Shown: positions 33,077 to 44,756, counted from the stretch's first letter. The stretch: DNA of 64,000 bases from Ahaetulla prasina (GCF_028640845.1 NC_080540.1:233768794-233832793), one strand, 5' to 3'. The notes: a model not told the origin generated them from the sequence alone. Translations and numbers: made by a program.

Positions 33077-34856
33077 TATTTTAATAGGAACTATATAATG
33101 TGAAGCATTATCAGTTTCATAATATGAAACATTAACACTTGTAGCACTACGATCCTACATTGGCCTACACAGAAGGAATTCAAACCAAATGCAGTAAACA
33201 TGAAAACATTTGTTTACAAACTAGAATGGCTAAATTCATACATGGTAAACTTGGCTTAATGCATTGTATTAATCTAGTCCCAGGCAGCCTTAGGCAACTG
33301 TTGTGTGATTTATTATATAATTATGTATTTGATTTGCTAGCTGATCTTATAAGTCAAATACAGAGTTGTCGCTTTAATCCTTATGCTAGTCAAATTATTT
33401 AAAGAAAGGCTTTATTTGTACCTTTATCTGGGAACCGATCTGTCTCATGCTTAGCAATTCATATTTCTTTCAACCTGATTAGTACTAGCCCTTTCAAGTT
33501 ACAGAAATGGAAACAGTTGCCTTGTTGTTTGCTGGAATAATCTGCTGCAAGTTCCTTGTGGTTTACATATGGAATTCCAAGATCTGCACCCTCTTGGAAA
33601 TATATAGATGTGTCTGATAAAACCAATTTAATGAGAAATGTCCCATCTAGCTGAAATTAAGTATTAATTAAATGAGACATATTAAGTATGTTATTAACAA
33701 TTATGCTCGCTAGTTTGATCCTAATGTACTTTACTGTGACTAAATTGTATTCAAACACAGTGCCTTTTGAACAGCACAAACTTGATACTGTAAGTCTACA
33801 GCAAAACAACAACAACACATTCAAACACCAACATTTTCTGGATAGTTGAATTCCAAAACAATTTACGGCTGACGCATATTAAAGAAGAATATGTCCCCTT
33901 ATATTTCATCTAATCAAGGTTTTCAAAGGGCTTTTTTTTTTCCATTTTAAATCAGAGAAAACCTTGGCGAGCCAGACATGAAAATGAGCATCTTCCTTTC
34001 CAGGCTAACAAATGTGTGAAATTTCATAAAAATCTATTCTCACAGTTTCATTATGCAAAGGATTAATGTTTAACACAGGCAGGCTTCAAGCTCTTACTAA
34101 TAAGAAATACTACAAAAGCCTATTGTGCAAGAGGAGAACATTTCATCAGATACTCCAAAAACACGTAAAAGGTTTGCGGAGTGTTATTTAGCTCAGAAAT
34201 CCTTTTCTTGTGTCCAGGCATTTTTCCTAACCATCAGCCATGCAAGAGAACAGTAAGAACTTTGTTAATTTCTGTCTACGTTTGCCACGTCAATCTCTCT
34301 AGATTTGCAGAACGGATTGCTTTTTAGCGGTTGGATCAAAAGAAACTTTCACATTAATTACGAACCACAAAATATGTAGTGTCAGTGTCTGAAGCTTGTG
34401 ATTAAGATCCAAGAAGGCAGTATTGTCGTAGTTGGCAAGTTAAAACAGGAGAGCTTGTTAAGTTGGTCAGCTGTGGCCCACCATCATGAAAAGCACACAC
34501 AAGAGGTAGGGAACGTCACTACTAATTGTCACCAACAACATTAAAGTAATATGACGAACCCTTCTTGGTTACTGAGGAAGAAATGAATAAAATGGTCATC
34601 CATTGCCAGGGTAAGCATTACCTGAATTACACAAAAGCATTAAAGTGAACATCTGTCCTTTTTGCTCACACATCAAAACATTTCTGTTAATCTATAGAGA
34701 TATCCTTGAAAATAGCATAGTAAAAATGATGAGAAAATGACTGTTTGGCACAGTGCAGTACAATCCCCATGCCAAAGCATAATAAACAGTAGGGAAATAC
34801 CATTTAGTTTACAATATTTCAACAGGAACTTCTAAAGCAGAATCCTAAACGAGATT
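33077..34856. other. Repeat-poor block, candidate conserved noncoding sequence
   Basis: For nearly 1.8 kb there are no transposon ends, no microsatellites and no long open frames. The text has many ATTA/TAAT homeodomain-type cores (for example GTATTAATTAAATGAGAC near 33663) and ATGCAAAG-type octamers near 34055. Regulatory function is inferred only. Confidence 0.35.
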
Positions 34857-34953
34857 TCTTTCCTTCCTTCCTTCCTTCCTTCCTTCCTTCCTTCCTTCCT
34901 TCCTTCCTCCCTCCCTCCCTCCCTCCCTCCCTCCCTCCCTCCCTCCCTCCCTC
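34857..34953. repeat. TTCC microsatellite changing to CTCC
   Basis: About 12 TTCC units switch at about 34907 to about 11 CTCC units without interruption, a compound polypyrimidine tract of 97 bases. Confidence 0.95.
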
Positions 34954-35702
34954 ATACCTAAATCTCCAATTGTTCATTTTCTATAAGTTCTCATATATGA
35001 ACTGTTTCAGCAGTAGTTCTTGAACTGAAAGATCGGATATCCATAGCTACCTTCCTCCAATTTAGTCCTTTTAAATTATGGTTAGAAAATAGCAAAAAGG
35101 GGATGAGGATTAATGCTGTGTTGATTGGTTCTCCCTGTCATTTTTTTCCAAATATTTTTTTTTCAAATGGCAATTTAATTTGAGGGAAAAGTTGTGTCAT
35201 TTTGGCTTTCAGAGGAGGAAAAAAACCCCCACAATTCTCATCAGGGCTTGACTTTTCAGTAATATACAATAGCTGAGGAGTAGCTCACTCCAGTCTAGAT
35301 GGTTTATTGTGGTATCATCTTTCTAGATTCGTCAACTTTTCTGGTTTCCCAGATGCTAACTAATCATTAGGGAAGATTTCATGAGAAAAGCTTACCTCAT
35401 GGGGCTTTTTCCAATCAGCCAGCTAGAGAGATGTGAAACTGGAAAAATGAAAATAACAGTCTCTATTACTTCATATCAACCAGCAGTAGTTTCAAAGACA
35501 TTCTGAGGGACCTTGAATATCAGTTGAAAACCAGACACTCATTTGTAACAGGGAAAAAAAATCATTCACAGAGCCTGGAAGAAGTTTTCAGAATAGGACA
35601 GATAAAACTCGTTATCTCCTGTAGGGCTGTTAAATCCTTCTAAAGGGATGCTTCAGAAGGTGCAGGAACACATCCAAAGTGCTTCTTTTTGAATCAATAA
35701 AG
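34954..35702. other. Unique sequence
   Basis: No gene or element recognised up to a CAGGGGTCTCCAAACC stub at 35703, the first 16 bases of the palindromic hAT MITE. Confidence 0.4.
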
Positions 35703-36131
35703 CAGGGGTCTCCAAACCATTTAGATATGAGCCAGCAGTGTGCAGCAGCTGCTAAAAAAGCCAACACAATTCTGGGCTGCATAAACAGAGGGATAGAATC
35801 AAGATCACGTGAAGTGTTAGTGTCACTTTATAATGCCTTGGTAAGGCCACACTTGGAATACTGCATTCAGTTTTGTTCGCCACGATGTAAAAAAGATGCT
35901 GAGACTCTAGAAAGAGTGCAGAGAAGAGCAACAAAGATGATTAAGGGACTGGAGGCTAAAACATATGAAGAACAGTTGCAGGAACTAGGTATGTCTAGTT
36001 TAATAAAAAGAAGGACTAGGGGAGACATGATAGCAGTGTTCCAATATCTCAGGGGCTGCCACAAAGAAGAGGGAGTCGGGCTGTTCTCCAAAGCACCTGA
36101 GGTAGAACAAGAAGCAATGGGTGGAAACTGA
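35679..36131 (+). pseudogene. CR1 ORF2 C-terminal fragment
   Basis: From about codon 15 the frame reads [52 protein letters not shown] and [16 protein letters not shown]. This is the conserved CR1 region after the reverse transcriptase. It is open to the decayed [13 protein letters not shown] end, where a one-base loss relative to the [10 protein letters not shown] form shifts the frame. The reverse transcriptase and endonuclease domains are absent. Confidence 0.85.
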
Positions 36132-36192
36132 TCAAGGAAAGAAGCAATTTAGAACTAAGAAGAAATTTCCTGACAGTTAGAACAATTAATAA

Positions 36193-37678
36193 AACTAAAA
36201 CTTGGCAACTCCAAATCTCAACCAGCAAATGCTCAGTCTTACATATTGGAAAAAAGAATCCAAACACTAAGTACATACTTGATGGACATTACCTTACAGA
36301 TGACCTCCACCCTGTTAAAGACCTTGGAGTTTTCATATCAAAGGATCTAAGTGCCAAAGCCCACTGCAACTACATAGCAAAAAAGCCTCTAAGAGTTGTA
36401 AACCTAATCTTGCGTAGCTTCTTTTCCAAAAGCACCACACTACTAACCAGAGTATATAAAACATTTGCTAGACCAATTCTAGAATACAGCTCGCCTGTCT
36501 GAAACCCTCACCACATTTCTGACATCAATACAATTGAACGTGTCCAGAAATATTTTACAAGAAGAGTTCTCCATTCCTGTTGTGACCCAGGTTCCTGGAC
36601 CCGGACTCCTGGACTCGGATGATTCAGAAAGTGAGGGAGAAGACCTGGCAAGCCCTGCTTCTCTTGGGCCCTCTCCCTCCCTGGCACCCACTCAAAGGGA
36701 GGAGGAGGGGCCGGCAAGGCCTGATTCTCCCGAGCCTTCTTCTGATTTGGCAATGCCCCAAGTTTTGGAGTGATGCAAGACTGCGCAGACGTGACCGGCG
36801 TGCGCAGCAGAGGAAGCGTTGGGACAAAGCCAAGGAATGATGGTCATGCAGTGACATCTGCAGAGACTATAAATAGGAGGTGGGACTTCCTGGTTTTTTG
36901 TCTTGGACAAAGCAATGAATTTGCGCAGGCAAACTGTATCAATGGAGGGAAGAATATATTTGTGAGTAATTCTGGCCTTATCTATAATTTCCTCGTTATC
37001 TCCAGAAACTTGGCAGGCCCATGGGTAGACGTGGCCAGGACATTTATCTATGTAAATAAAGTAGAAGAGAAGGCCTTTGACTGACTCTTTGTTGGGAGTA
37101 TTGGGGAGAGGAAAACAGAACAATTCCTCTGAAAACAACAAAATACCTTATCCCACCAGACTTGAAATCCTAGGCTTAGAAAACTTGGAACTCCGTCGCC
37201 TTCGACAAGACCTAAGTTTAATTCATAGAATCATCTATTGTAATGTCCTTCCTGTTAAAGACTACTTCAGCTTTAATTGCAATAATACAAGAGCAACCAA
37301 TAGATTTAAACTTAATGTTAACCGCTTTAATCTAGATTGCAGAAAATATGACTTCTGTAACAGAATCATCAGTGCTTGGAACACTTTACCTGACTCTGTG
37401 GTCTCTTCCCATAATCCCAAAAGCTTTAACCAAAAACTTTCTAATATTGACCTCACCCCATTCCTAAAAGGATTATAAGGGGCGTGCATAAGAGCACAAA
37501 CGTGCCTACCGTTCCTGTCCTATTGTTTTTCTTTTTCTTCTTCTTATATATATATATATGCTTATACCTCCTACTATTTACTTATATATATGTTTATATA
37601 CTATATAATCTTTTGTATGATACCTATATATATTGTTGTGACAAAATAAATAAATAAATAAATAAAAATAAATAAATA
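36193..37678 (+). mobile_element. CR1-group LINE inserted in CR1, holding a solo LTR
   Basis: The translation before the LTR (VKDLGVFISKDLSAKAHCNY, VYKTFARPILEYSSPV, TIERVQKYFTRRVLHSC) and after it (PYPTRLEILGLENLELRRLR, DCRKYDFCNRIISAWNTLPD, LTPFLKGL) joins into one LINE C-terminus related to but distinct from CR1. A stop follows, then GGGGCGTGCATAAGAGCACA, a TATATA-rich 3' UTR and an AAATAAATAAAT tail. No clear target duplication in the CR1. Confidence 0.85.
36578..37122 (+). mobile_element. Solo LTR, family 2 (copy B)
   Basis: A 545-bp element from TGTTGTGACCCAGG to GGAAAACAGAACA, with TG...CA ends and the perfect 5-bp duplication ATTCC (36573-36577 and 37123-37127). It contains ACTATAAATAGG near 36868 (TATA-like) and AAATAAAG near 37056. 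It shares the opening and the GACTCGGATGATTCAGAAAG-type acidic-rich block with 50463, and lies inside the LINE. Confidence 0.88.
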
Positions 37679-37854
37679 AGTGGAACGATTGCCTGCAGAA
37701 GTTGTGAATGCTCCAACACTGGAAATTTTTAAGAAAATGTTGGATAACCATCTGTCTGAGATGGTGTAGGGTTTTCCTGCCTGGGCAGGGGGTTGGACTA
37801 GAAGGCCTCCAAGGTCCCTTCCAACTCTGTTGTTATTATTATTATTATTATAAA

Positions 37855-37955
37855 CTTAACAATTTAAGACTTGTGGACTTCAACATCCTAGCTGAGGAAT
37901 TCTGGGAGTTGAAGTTCACAAGTTTTAAACTTGCCAAGTTTCAAAACTCCTGCAT
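37855..37955. mobile_element. Decayed palindromic hAT MITE
   Basis: AAGACTTGTGGACTTCAAC and GTTGAAGTTCACAAGTTTTA are the arms of the palindromic family. Outer CAGGGG/CCCCTG ends are eroded. Confidence 0.65.
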
Positions 37956-39852
37956 TAAAGCACCAGGGAGCGGCCAAAACCATAGCTGGGTCTGGAAAAA
38001 GAACAGGTTGCACCAACAGTTCCAAAAGATGCTTTGTATATTGTCCAACACATTTAAAGCACTTTTATCTGCAAGTGATTTTTTTTTAAAATGCATTAGG
38101 TAGTGTTACTTGGTCTGCATTTTGGTAGCTGTTGTGGAGTGTTTATACTGGCTGAGCAAAATATTAATGTAATCAAAGCACTAACAGGTCTTATGTTTGA
38201 AATCAGCCCCCTTTCTCTGATAGCCAGAAGACAAACTGAGCAGAATGATACTCTTATGGTGAGAAGAATTTTATTTCTGTTTAGTTTTTTTTTTCTATTT
38301 ATCTATACAAATAGATAGGTATTTACAGATTTACTGATCTACCTCCATCTTTTATTGTTTTACAAAATGTAAGGGACAACCTTATATCATATCAATCTAC
38401 ACAATTCTTTTTTTAGCTCTAAACAACAATGAATACATATGTGTATGTATATGGGGGAAAGAGAGAAGTGGGAATTCAGGATTTAGTAAAAAGAATTTTG
38501 AAATCTTTCTTTCCCTCCCAATGCCCTCCCCCCAAGTTATTTCCTAAGTTCTTATTATTCCACAAGAGAAACTTGCATTGACACCGTCCCTCATCCTAAA
38601 TATTCAGCCACTTATGGCAGAGGAAAATAAATATCTTTTTGTGGCATACTGGCACAGATCTCTATTACTAAATCTAGACTAATGAATAATTTTCTTGCTG
38701 TTTTTAATCCTTTTTAGTCATGATTAAGCAGAGGTATCTTAAGTTCTTTCAGGCATTTATATCAAATATTTTGTAAAATATATGAAAACAGATAGAGATG
38801 TAGGGTTTAATTTTTTTTTAACCGATTGCCTAACCCCAGAAAAATACTGGTTTCTTGCAGTTTAATCTTTCTTTTATGCTATAAGAGTGTGAAGACCCGC
38901 ATAGCTTAGTGGCTTTGGTAACTTTCCAATAATTATCAGTGATGTAGCAATCCAAGTGCATGGTTCACACAGACTTTAATAGGAACTTAAAGCTGTAGTA
39001 TTATCTTGACAATAGGCCTTCCCGATGGGACTTCTCTCTGAATCCATTAAGTGAACACTACAAAAAGTGTTTATAATATCAAGAAGAGACTGACTAGGGC
39101 TAAAATGGGAGATGGAGCTTCTAAACCTACAAGCCAGAACTCAATTATAAAATTGTATAAAAATAAGGGGGGAAAAAGGCAATAACCCTTTCATTTAAGA
39201 ACAAAATCCCCAGTGAAGTATAACGTATTCTATGGATAAGCTTTACCAGCAGTGACTCCATAAAGATATGAATGTGGCTAATGATGAGAGGTATTGTCGC
39301 TGGGGTTACGGTGCAGATAACATGTGTCCTTCATGGAGATAATTTCTATAAAATAGGTGTTTTCTGTATTATGAGAAGTGCAGCAGGAAGAATGCTCTTA
39401 TTGCCAGGGCACATTCTGTACCCATTCATTTGGGGCTTAATATAATATAATATGGTTTCCTCCACATACAATTCACTCTTCACTAGACAAGACCTGGAAA
39501 AGATTTTATTTTAATCATTCTAAAACCCATCTTTTGGTAATACCTTAATTAGGTGAACTCTCACATTTCATCAGGAGTGTAAGTAGATGCAGGCTCATGG
39601 CTTGAAAATAAGCTATACCTGTTTTATCCTTCCTCTTCCCTGGCTTTCCATCTTGTCTGATAAAAATTCATATTTGTAAATGGCCACCGTATTAACTAAA
39701 GATGTCAGGGTACGAGACCTGTGCAAAATAATGTTCACTATAGCTATTTTTCCTCTAATGAGAAAAAAAAACACAGAGGCACCCTTGCATTTCTTCCACC
39801 GTATGTGATCAACAGTCACACATTTTTAAATGTATCATTCTTATGCTTCTTA
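37956..39852. other. Unique sequence
   Basis: No gene or transposon termini recognised. A few T-runs and a TATATA stretch are present. Confidence 0.35.
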
Positions 39853-40005
39853 AAAGTAAAAGTTGCTGTGGGATGAAAAGTAAAAGTTGCTTTAGGGTTG
39901 AAAGTAGAAGGCTGTGGGATGGGATGTACAAGTTGCTTGAGAATGAGGAGTAAAAATGTTGCTTTAGGATGGGAAGTAAAAATGTTACTTTAGGGTGGAA
40001 ACACC
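39853..40005. repeat. Degenerate minisatellite, about six 25-bp units
   Basis: Successive units carry AAAGTAAAAGTTGCTGTGGG, AAAGTAAAAGTTGCTTTAGG, AAGTAGAAGGCTGTGGGATG, TGTACAAGTTGCTTGAG, AGTAAAAATGTTGCTTTAGG and AAGTAAAAATGTTACTTTAG. The array is imperfect and does not code. Confidence 0.8.
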
Positions 40006-40835
40006 AGAATCTAACGGGAAATGGGATGGTTTAGAACCCTACAGGGTGAAATAAAAATGGGGTGTTTCTCACACACCAAACAACCACATTATTTCATTTC
40101 TACTTGGCTACTTCACCCCATAGATTACACAAAAGCCTGAAGACTCATTTTGGCAACAACCATATTTACCAGCAACAGCAGCCCTCAGATGAATAGTTTC
40201 TTGAAACTCAGTGGCAGCTTTATCCGACCAGTGCCCCAAATAAATCAGTTCTTATTATTCCACATTCGTTTAATCCAGGGACATTAGTCAGGGAGACCTT
40301 TCTCAGTCCAATAAACAGCAACAGTAGCAGTTTTTCTTTATGAGAGTAGTTGTTCAACCTAAATTAGAGGAAGCATTCAGGGAAGGCAGAAATTTTTGCA
40401 GCATGATTTAAAGATATATAGTGTCAGGCTATAATAGGGCAAGAAAACTGCACCCTTGTGTATAAATATACCAGGGTCATCATTCTGGTAAATGGGGGTT
40501 ACTTGAGAATGTGTGGTTTATTTTATCTTCTCAAAGCCATCTTTAGGAGCAGCAGGTGATGTTCCTGTTATTATGGAGTTGCTCTTACATGATTGAGTTG
40601 GGTTTGAACACACTTTTCTATTTACCGGATGGTCTGTCATCTTGCATTCCTGATAAGATTCTGTTTGTCAAATATTCTTCAGCCAAATGATGTATTTGTG
40701 ATTTGATCTTGGTTTGACTTCTCTACTTCAGGAATTAGTAGTAGGTGTTCTTTTTTTTTTTTTTAAAGAGAACTCTTGTTTGCACTGGGATCTTTTATTA
40801 GCAATGTAGAAAGGGCAAAAACGTTATTTAGTGAA
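40006..40835. other. Unique sequence
   Basis: No element recognised. Confidence 0.35.
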
Positions 40836-40945
40836 GTAACTAAGGCATTAAGCTAGAAACTGGGAGATTGTGAGTTCCACCTTAAGCACAAAGTCAGTTG
40901 AGTGCTAATTGCTCTCTCTCTCAACCCTAGGAAGAAGGCCATAGA
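40836..40945 (+). mobile_element. tRNA-derived SINE head fragment
   Basis: ACTAAGGCATTAAGCTAGAA resembles an A box region, and GATTGTGAGTTCCACC a decayed B box at the usual spacing. The body is short and ends at the Rex1 tail. Related to 17290-17398. Confidence 0.5.
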
Positions 40946-40950
40946 AACGC

Positions 40951-41500
40951 TTCTAGAATAGAATAGAATAGAATAGAATAGAATAGAATAGAATAGAATA
41001 GAATAGAATAGAATTTTATTGGCTAAGTGTGATTGGACACACAAGGAATTTGTCTTGGTGCATATGCTCTCAGTGTACATAAAAGAAAAGATACGTTCAT
41101 CAAGGTACAACATTTACAACACAATTGATGGTCAGTATATCAATATAAATCATAAGAATTGCCAGCAACAAGTTACAGTCATACAGTCATAAGTGGAAAG
41201 AGATTGGTGATGGGAACGATGAGAAGATTAATAGTAGTGCAGATTCAGTAAATAGTTTGACAGTGTTGATGGAATTATTTGTTTAGCAGAGTGATGGCCT
41301 TCAGGAAAAAACTGTTCTTGTGTCTAGTTGTTCTGGTGTGCAGTGCTCTATAGCGTTGTTTTGAGGGTAGGAGTTGAAACAGTTTATGTCCAGGATGCGA
41401 GGGATCTGCAAATATTTTCACGGCCCTCTTCTTGATTCGTGCAGTATACAGGTCTCAATGGAAGGCAGGTTGGTAGCAATTATTTTTTCTGCAGTTCTAA
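40951..41500 (-). mobile_element. Rex1 LINE 3' end with long AATAG microsatellite tail
   Basis: Twelve or so TAGAA units (40954-41013) form the tail of an antisense Rex1 whose 3' UTR matches 27920-28330. The last codons (KNSFFLKAITLLNK then stop on the minus strand) are in frame here, unlike the copy at 28201. A one-base loss near 41454 breaks the frame further upstream. Truncated at about 41500. Confidence 0.88.
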
Positions 41501-41585
41501 AATTTTGCCAAGAAAATTGCAGAGAAGCAGTTACTAGGAATGAAGATGGATTTGCTCTGGAAGAGTAACTTTAAATCCCCTAGGG

Positions 41586-41832
41586 CTGTGATGGCGAACC
41601 TATGGCACGCGTGCCAGAGATGGCACACAGTGCCCTTTCTGACGGCATGCAAGCATGCTGCGTATGCATGCGTGCCTCCCACCGGCCAGCTGGTCTTCAG
41701 GTCTCTGCCGTGCATGCATGGGGGGTGGGGTATATGTGTGGGGCTGGGCACGCATTGCATTTTGGGGGTTCAGGCATGTGCACATGCATTCATTTCCTGG
41801 GCACTCGGTCCGGAAAAGGTTAGCCATCACTG
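41586..41832. mobile_element. Non-autonomous hAT element, 247 bp
   Basis: Ends CTGTGATGGCGAACCTATGG and AGGTTAGCCATCACTG, flanked by CCCTAGGG and CTCTAGGG (seven of eight). The interior is full of GCATGCA/TGCATGCG palindromes. Same family as 3497 and 46086. Confidence 0.88.
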
Positions 41833-42161
41833 CTCTAGGGAGATGTAGGCAATTGATAATAGAAGCACCCCTTCTAGGATGAAAGTCTAGCGCCCTGCTA
41901 ATTATTCAAATTCAGCAGCAAAACTAGACTACTCTCTTGTTTGTCTCACCCTCCCACCTCTCTGAAAAATGATGAAGGAAAGAGGGATAAAAAATGGAGG
42001 ATATGTGCACACTGGGAAGAAAGTGGAAGTACAATGAGTACAATACTAGGAGGTGGCAGGTAGACTAGCAATGTGCCAGACATTCACAGGTCCATGTGCG
42101 TGGCATTCAGTTGTAGGCTTTCCTGTAGTCCAGGCTGTGCCCTGATTGGTCTTGTCTAGAC

Positions 42162-42230
42162 CAGGGGTCTCCAACCGTGGCAACTTTAAGACTTGTGGAC
42201 TTCAACTCCCAGAGTTCCTCAGCCAGCAAC
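42162..42230. mobile_element. Half of a palindromic hAT MITE
   Basis: CAGGGGTCTCCAACCGTGGC through CTCAGCCAGCAAC is the left arm only. It interrupts the BovB copy on its right. Confidence 0.75.
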
Positions 42231-42239
42231 AGTGACAGT

Positions 42240-43025
42240 ATAAAGCCTTGCCAGACTCCTTTCCCAATTTTTAACCAATCAGTGGTTCCGCTTCCAGTTC
42301 TCACTGTTGCTTATTGACCCGCATATAGGTTTCTCAAAAGACAAATAAGATGGACTGGTACTCCCAACTCTTTAAGAACTTGTCACAATTTGTTGTGATC
42401 CACACAATCAAAGGGTTTAGCATAGTCAATGAAGCAGAAGTAGATGTTTTTCTGGAACTCCCTAGCTTTCTCCATGATCCAGCATATGCTGGCAATTTGA
42501 TCTCTAGTTCCTCTGCTTCTTCGAAATCCTGCCTGTACTTCTGGTAGTTCTTGATCCACATACTGCTGGAGCCTAGCTTGTAGGATTTTAAGCATAACCT
42601 TACTAGCATGTGAAATAAGTGCAATGGTGCGATAGTTTGAACATTCTTTGGCATTGCCTTTCTTTGGAATTGGAATGTAAACTGACCTTTTCCAGTTCTG
42701 TGGCCACTGTTGAGTTTTCCAAATTTGCTGGCAAATTGAGTGTAGCACTTTTACTGCATCATATTTTAAGATTTTGAATAGCTCAGCTGGAATACTGTCT
42801 CCTCCACTAGCTTTGTTGTTCAGATTTCCTAAGGCCCATTTGACTTCACATTCTAGGATATCTAGCTCAAGATCAGTGAACACCCCATCGTAGTTATCAG
42901 GGATGTTAAGCTCATTCTTGTATAGTTCTTCGGTGTAATTTTGCCACCTCTTCTTAATCTCTTCTGCCTCTATTAAGTCCCTGCAATTTTGATCCTTTAT
43001 TATGCCCATCTTTGCATGAAATGTT
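42240..43025 (-). mobile_element. BovB (RTE) LINE, internal fragment
   Basis: Minus-strand text from TTTCATGCAAAGATGGGCAT near 43020 runs through the reverse transcriptase to about 42240, where the MITE half cuts it. Neither the 5' end nor the 3' end of this copy is present. Confidence 0.9.
42383..43009 (-). pseudogene. BovB reverse transcriptase, N-terminal half
   Basis: The 208-codon frame begins MGIIKDQNCRDL and contains RWQNYTEELYK, ASGGDSIPAELFKIL, QNWKRSVYIPIPKKGNAKEC then NYRTIALISHASKVMLKIL, and ends at FIDYAKPFDCVDHNKL. This last part is RT motif A with its aspartate in FDCVDH. A stop and frame change follow, after which RTGSGTTDW and KIGKGVWQGFILS can still be read to about 42250. 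The YADD motif is missing. RTE/BovB proteins normally combine an endonuclease with this RT; only part of the RT survives. Confidence 0.88.
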
Positions 43026-43061
43026 CCCTACATATTTCCAATTTTTTTGAAGAGAAACATT

Positions 43062-43836
43062 TGTTGTTGTTATTTGTGAAGTTGTGTGCGACCCATCGTG
43101 ACCCCATGGACAACGTTCCTCCAGGCCTTCCTGTCCTCTACCATCCTCTGGAGTCCATTTAAACTCATCCCTACTGCTTCAGTGACTCCATCCAGCCATC
43201 TCGTTCTCTGTCGTCCCCTTCTTCTTTGCCCTCAATCTTTCCCAGCATTAGGCTCTTCTCCAGTGAGTCCGTCTTTCTCATTAGGTGGCCAAAGTATTTC
43301 AGTTTCATCTTCAGGATCTGGCCTTCTAAAGAGCAGTCAGGGTTGATCTCCTCTAGGACTGACTTGTTTGTTTGCCTTGCAATCTAAGGGACTCGCAGGA
43401 GTCTTCTCCAGCACCAGAGCTCAAAGGCCTCGATTCTTTGGCACTCAGCCTTTCTTATGGTCCAGCCTTCACAGCCATACATTGCAACTGGGAAAACCAT
43501 AGCCTTGACTATACGCACTTTTGTTGGCAGGGTGATGTCTCTGCTTTTTAGTACACTGTCTAGATTTGCCATAGCTTTCCTCCCCAGGAGAAAGCATCTT
43601 TTAATTTCTTGGCTGCAGTCCCCATCTGCTGTGATCTTGGAGCCCAGGAAAATAAAATCTGTCACTACCTCCATTTCTTCCCCATCTATCTGCCAGGAAT
43701 TGAGAAGGCTGGGTGCCATGATTTTAGTTTTCTTAATGTTGAGTTTCAAGCCAACTTTTGCATAGGTAACGGTAATTTCTGATTGTATTTGGAAAAATTG
43801 GTCAATCGGTAACCTGTCCTTCATATAATGCTATTT
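43062..43836 (-). mobile_element. BovB (RTE) LINE, 3' end
   Basis: A second BovB piece on the same strand covers the C-terminus and the true 3' end. The tail is GGTCGCACACAACTTCACAA followed by ATAACAACAACAAATG, on the minus strand at 43095-43062. It lies immediately upstream (in minus-strand sense) of the first piece. Confidence 0.88.
43384..43824 (-). pseudogene. BovB ORF C-terminal part
   Basis: The 146-codon frame reads VGLKLNIKKTKIMAPSLLNS, VVTDFIFLGSKITADGDCSQ, KVRIVKAMVFPVAMYGCEGW and ELWCWRRLLRVP, the conserved region after the RT palm in BovB. It starts just downstream of where the YADD motif would be, so the catalytic centre is absent. A frame change near 43384 separates it from the last exon-like stretch, where HGVTMGRTQLHK-type residues precede the 3' UTR. 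Confidence 0.88.
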
Positions 43837-43839
43837 AAT

Positions 43840-44754
43840 ATTCTTAGCAGACAACGGAGTATAATTCCCCTTCGAGAATGTAGAAGGAACACAGGGCTGT
43901 GATTTAAACCAATGAATGAAAGGGCTGTTCCTATGTTAAGGAGATTCTCAGGAGTCTAAAGTTGTACTAAGACTGAATCTCTTTCTATGCACACAATGAA
44001 TTGTGATTTCAAAGACATCCAGTAGTTAATGACAAAACTTTTAGTAGTTTTCATGTAGATTGGTGCGTGTAAACACACACACACGGGGTTGGTTGTTTGT
44101 GTATGTTTTCTATATGTTTTTGCCTGTTTTCATTATAAATAAGGCTATACAAATTCATGGCCTGTTTAAAAATACTGATTTAAATACATCCCATTTGCAG
44201 ATTTTACAGCAACAGATATTTTTCTGAATCTATTTCATGCTATGGCGAAGAGAAAAAGGAAGTGAAGAAGAATATTTATAAGCTTGAGATAGCTTAAAGC
44301 TTGGGAATCTTTTCAGTTGCAAATGCTTTTATAAAGCTATCATAGAACATGAACAAAAGGTAAAATAAAATATTATATGAATCCATTTCTTAAGATGTCT
44401 GATTGTTTCTTACTGCTTTTAAATATGTAGGTGAATCTTAATGAAAATTATAGCTTTTGATAGTGCCCACGCATTTTTAGGAGTACATAATTACTGACAG
44501 ATATCATATAACAACAAGCTGCTCTTTATTTTTAACTCAAGCTTATGCTGCAATTGTCTACTTATGTTTTTGGAAGATTGCCCAACTGAATTCAGTAGGA
44601 ATTACTTCTGAGCAGATCTAGGAACCAGGATCTTCCATTTTAAAGCTTATAACATAGGGACTGGGGTTTGTTGTGTATTTCTTTATAAAAATGTATGCTG
44701 TCCTTCAAAAGAGATTTTGTTTCCTTATATGACTAATGACAGTGACAAATTTCT
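43840..44754. other. Unique sequence
   Basis: No gene or element recognised. A short ACACACAC run lies near 44074. Confidence 0.35.
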
Positions 44755-44756
44755 GA

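Larger units (their letters stand above)
35719..37850 (+). mobile_element. CR1 LINE 3' end, split by another LINE
   Basis: The two parts are 35719-36192 and 37679-37850. Part 1 encodes the CR1 C-terminus. Part 2 resumes at GTGGAACGATTGCCTGCAG and ends with the CR1 3' UTR (GGTTGGACTAGAAGGCCTCC, CCCTTCCAACTCTG) and a GTTATTATT tail. The copy is 5'-truncated next to the MITE stub. Confidence 0.9.

Noticed and set aside
34857..34953. A short direct-repeat array resembling CRISPR
   Set aside because: It is a simple 4-base microsatellite without spacers, in eukaryotic DNA.
36534..36840. Acidic/proline-rich frames in both strands
   Set aside because: They lie in the family 2 solo LTR and cross its boundary with the host LINE.
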